From: Pseudomonadota bacterium
GTDB taxonomy: Bacteria > Pseudomonadota > Gammaproteobacteria > Burkholderiales > UBA9220
Length of the DNA: 64,000 nt
Assembly: GCA_021845865.1 (NCBI GenBank)
Contig: JAJZVC010000011.1
Location: 1-64,000, forward strand
Direction: 5' to 3'
Positions 62,226-64,000 of the stretch are shown here, in pieces. The notes below the pieces were generated by a model, which made no database searches, had not been told where the DNA came from, and worked only from the letters and a program-made list of their open reading frames with translations. Positions within the stretch are counted from its first letter, which is position 1. Every line of letters starts with the position of its first letter. The translations under genes and the position numbers were made by a program.

Positions 62226-63053
62226 ATGAAGTTGAAATTCACCAAAATGCATGGCCTGGGCAACGATTTCGTCGTCATCGACGGCGTTTCCCAGTCCGTA
62301 TCCCTGACCCCGGAGCAGGTGCGCTTCCTGGCGGACCGCCATTTCGGCGTCGGCTGCGACCAGCTGCTGCTGGTGGAAACCTCCGCCGTGGCCGACTTCC
62401 GCTACCGCATTTTCAACGCCGACGGCGGCGAGGTGGAGCAATGCGGCAACGGCGCCCGCTGTTTCGTGCGCTTCGTCCACGACCAGGGGCTGACCGCCAA
62501 GAGCGAAATCCGCGTCGAGACCCTGAAGGGCATCATCCAGCCCCGCCTGGAGGCGGACGGCCAGGTGACCGTCGACATGGGGCCGCCGCGCTTCGAGCCG
62601 GCGGACGTGCCCTTCGTCGCTGAACGGCGGGCGCTGACCTACGAATTGGACCTGGTGGAGGAGAGCGTCGAGGTTTCCGCCCTATCCATGGGCAACCCCC
62701 ACGCCGTGCAGGTGGTGGCGGACGCCGAGACCGCGCCGGTGGAGCGCCAGGGGCCCCTCATCGAGCGCCATCCCCGTTTCCCCAACCGCGTCAACGCCGG
62801 CTTCATGCAGGTTCTCGGCCGCCACGCCGTCAAGCTGCGGGTCTACGAGCGGGGGGCGGGGGAAACCCTGGCCTGCGGCACCGGCGCCTGCGCCGCAGCG
62901 GTGGCGGGCATTACCCGGGGGCTGGTGGACAGCCCGGTGACGGTCCACACCCGGGGCGGCGACCTGGTGATCCGCTGGGAAGGGGAAGGCCGGCCGGTGC
63001 TGATGACCGGCCCGGCGGTGACGGTGTTCGAGGGCGAGATCGACCTGCCATGA
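62226..63053 (+). CDS. dapF: Diaminopimelate epimerase
   Basis: A 275-aa PLP-independent epimerase converting LL- to meso-diaminopimelate for lysine and peptidoglycan. The two catalytic cysteines are in EQCGNGARC and [25 protein letters not shown] is the conserved N-terminus. Length is normal. Its stop overlaps the DHH gene start (ATGA). Confidence 0.97.
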   Translation: MKLKFTKMHGLGNDFVVIDGVSQSVSLTPEQVRFLADRHFGVGCDQLLLVETSAVADFRYRIFNADGGEVEQCGNGARCFVRFVHDQGLTAKSEIRVETLKGIIQPRLEADGQVTVDMGPPRFEPADVPFVAERRALTYELDLVEESVEVSALSMGNPHAVQVVADAETAPVERQGPLIERHPRFPNRVNAGFMQVLGRHAVKLRVYERGAGETLACGTGACAAAVAGITRGLVDSPVTVHTRGGDLVIRWEGEGRPVLMTGPAVTVFEGEIDLP

Positions 63054-64000
63054 GGCGCATCGACGTCTTCAACGGCGATGCCGACGGGCTTTGCGCCCTG
63101 CACCAGCTGCGCCTCGCCGAACCGGCGGAGTCGGAACTGGTCACCGGCGTCAAGCGCGACATCGCCCTCCTGGAGCGGGTCACGGCGGAGGAGGGGGACG
63201 CGGTGACGGTGCTGGACGTCTCCCTGGACAAGAACCGCGGCGCCCTCCTGCGCCTTTTGGCGGCGGGGGCGACGGTGCGCTATTTCGACCATCATTTTCC
63301 CGGCGACATTCCCGTCCATCCCCGCCTGGAGGTCCACATCGACACCGCCGCCGAGGTCTGCACCAGCCTGCTGGTGGACCGCCATCTCGGCGGCCGCTTC
63401 CGTCCCTGGGCGGTGGCGGCGGCCTTCGGCGACAACCTCCACGCCAGCGCCCGGCAGGCCGCCGCGCCCCTCGGCCTGGACGAGGACCGGCTGAATACCC
63501 TGCGGGAGCTGGGGGAGTGCCTCAATTACAACGGTTACGGCGAATCCCTCGCCGACCTGCATTTCCATCCCGCCGAACTCTACCGGCTGGTGAGCGGCTA
63601 CGCCGACCCCTTCGCTTTCGCCGCCGAGGAAGCGGCCTACGCCCGTTTGCGGGACGGCTACCGGGAGGACATGGCCCAGGCCGCGGCCCTGAAGCCGGAG
63701 GCGGAAACGGCGGGCGGGGCGGTCTACCTGCTGCCCGACGCGCCTTGGAGCCGACGGGTATCCGGGGTCTTCGCCAACGACCTAGCCACGGCCCATCCCA
63801 ATCGGGCCCACGGGGTGCTGAGCCGCCGCCGCGACGGCGCGTATACCGTCAGCGTGCGGGCTCCCCTGGCGAATCCCTCGGGCGCGGACGAGTTGTGCCG
63901 CGCTTTCCCCACCGGCGGCGGGCGCAAAGGGGCGGCGGGCATCAACTGTCTGCCGGCGGACCAACTGGAAACGTTTTTTGCCCGTTTTCGCGCCGCTTAC
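63050..64000 (+). CDS. DHH-family phosphoesterase (partial, 3' end beyond window)
   Basis: 317 codons are open to the window end, with no stop, so it is absent from the ORF track. [18 protein letters not shown] is the first metal motif, VLDVSLDKN the second, YFDHHFPGD the DHH motif and [14 protein letters not shown] the C-terminal DHHA1-type motif. The family includes oligoribonucleases, pAp phosphatases and RecJ-like exonucleases; the exact substrate is unknown. The protein seems complete but for a few residues. It is coupled to dapF by an ATGA overlap. Confidence 0.88.
   Translation, partial: MRRIDVFNGDADGLCALHQLRLAEPAESELVTGVKRDIALLERVTAEEGDAVTVLDVSLDKNRGALLRLLAAGATVRYFDHHFPGDIPVHPRLEVHIDTAAEVCTSLLVDRHLGGRFRPWAVAAAFGDNLHASARQAAAPLGLDEDRLNTLRELGECLNYNGYGESLADLHFHPAELYRLVSGYADPFAFAAEEAAYARLRDGYREDMAQAAALKPEAETAGGAVYLLPDAPWSRRVSGVFANDLATAHPNRAHGVLSRRRDGAYTVSVRAPLANPSGADELCRAFPTGGGRKGAAGINCLPADQLETFFARFRAAY

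Overview
This is a GC-rich (roughly two-thirds G+C by eye), densely packed chromosomal segment. It most resembles a betaproteobacterium of the Rhodocyclales/Nitrosomonadales kind. The evidence is the local gene orders (gshB-apbE-ptsIIA-ptsH-ptsI, metX-metW, gatCAB facing mreBCD-mrdA-rodA, rlpA-dacA-dat-DUF493-lipB-lipA), NodIJ-type ABC genes, a TtcA of about 250 residues and an ahcY leader with an SAH riboswitch. I found no rRNA, tRNA, IS element, prophage or CRISPR array. Genus-level placement is inference.

Layout. 1-5.5 kb: end of gshB, apbE, a sugar-transporter-less PTS (IIA, HPr, EI) and metX-metW. 5.5-12 kb: DUF4426 protein, TauE/SafE membrane protein, AmpG, an RlmN-like radical SAM paralogue, xth/pyrE, DUF4124 protein and periplasmic alpha-carbonic anhydrase. 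12-15.3 kb: gatCAB on the minus strand. 15.3-26.4 kb: cell-shape and wall block (mreBCD, mrdA, rodA, rlpA, dacA, dat) running into lipoate genes; lipB is fused in frame to a DUF559 nuclease-like domain through a repeat-encoded linker. 26.4-28.1 kb: small accessory patch (toxin-antitoxin pair, RipA-like membrane protein, zinc ribbon, a remnant of dtd). 28.1-33 kb: tightly overlapping minus-strand operon (MazG-like NTPase, micro-ORF, 2Fe-2S ferredoxin, NodI/NodJ, THUMP methyltransferase, Dabb protein, ROK kinase). 33-37.8 kb: DUF484, xerC, then a polyphosphate pair (CHAD protein, Pap). 37.8-41.3 kb: rhodanese, a MetH without activation domain, diguanylate cyclase. 41.5-47.4 kb: MidA-like methyltransferase, pteridine-reductase-like SDR, ttcA, and a CHASE2 cyclase/SH3/M48 protease operon. 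47.4-54.2 kb: methyl-cycle genes metF, ahcY and metK, interrupted by an S23 four-helix-bundle cassette, an AT-rich membrane protein, a large nested inverted repeat and an orphan PDC sensor. 54.3-64 kb: tandem LpxL-type acyltransferases, a methyltransferase, a CoA-binding protein, a porin/binding protein/histidine-kinase operon, dapF and a DHH phosphoesterase cut by the window end.

How the genes work together. MetX/MetW, MetH, MetF, MetK and AhcY cover most of methionine synthesis and the SAM/SAH cycle, and the ahcY transcript starts with an SAH riboswitch. MreBCD, PBP2, RodA, RlpA, DacA, AmpG, Dat and DapF are elongation and peptidoglycan functions.

Most unusual signal. A GC-rich repeat with a 7-bp phase (CCTCACC-CCNNNCC-CCTCTCC) brackets two unrelated small genes, DUF559 in lipB and S23 between ahcY and metF. 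It also sits at the centre of the 51.2-51.8 kb inverted repeat. In both gene cases the repeat leaves the neighbouring essential reading frame open: as a linker in LipB, and as a possible coupled N-terminal extension of MetF. The repeat type itself is familiar from proteobacterial genomes. The cassette-like, frame-preserving arrangement is the candidate for an undescribed system.
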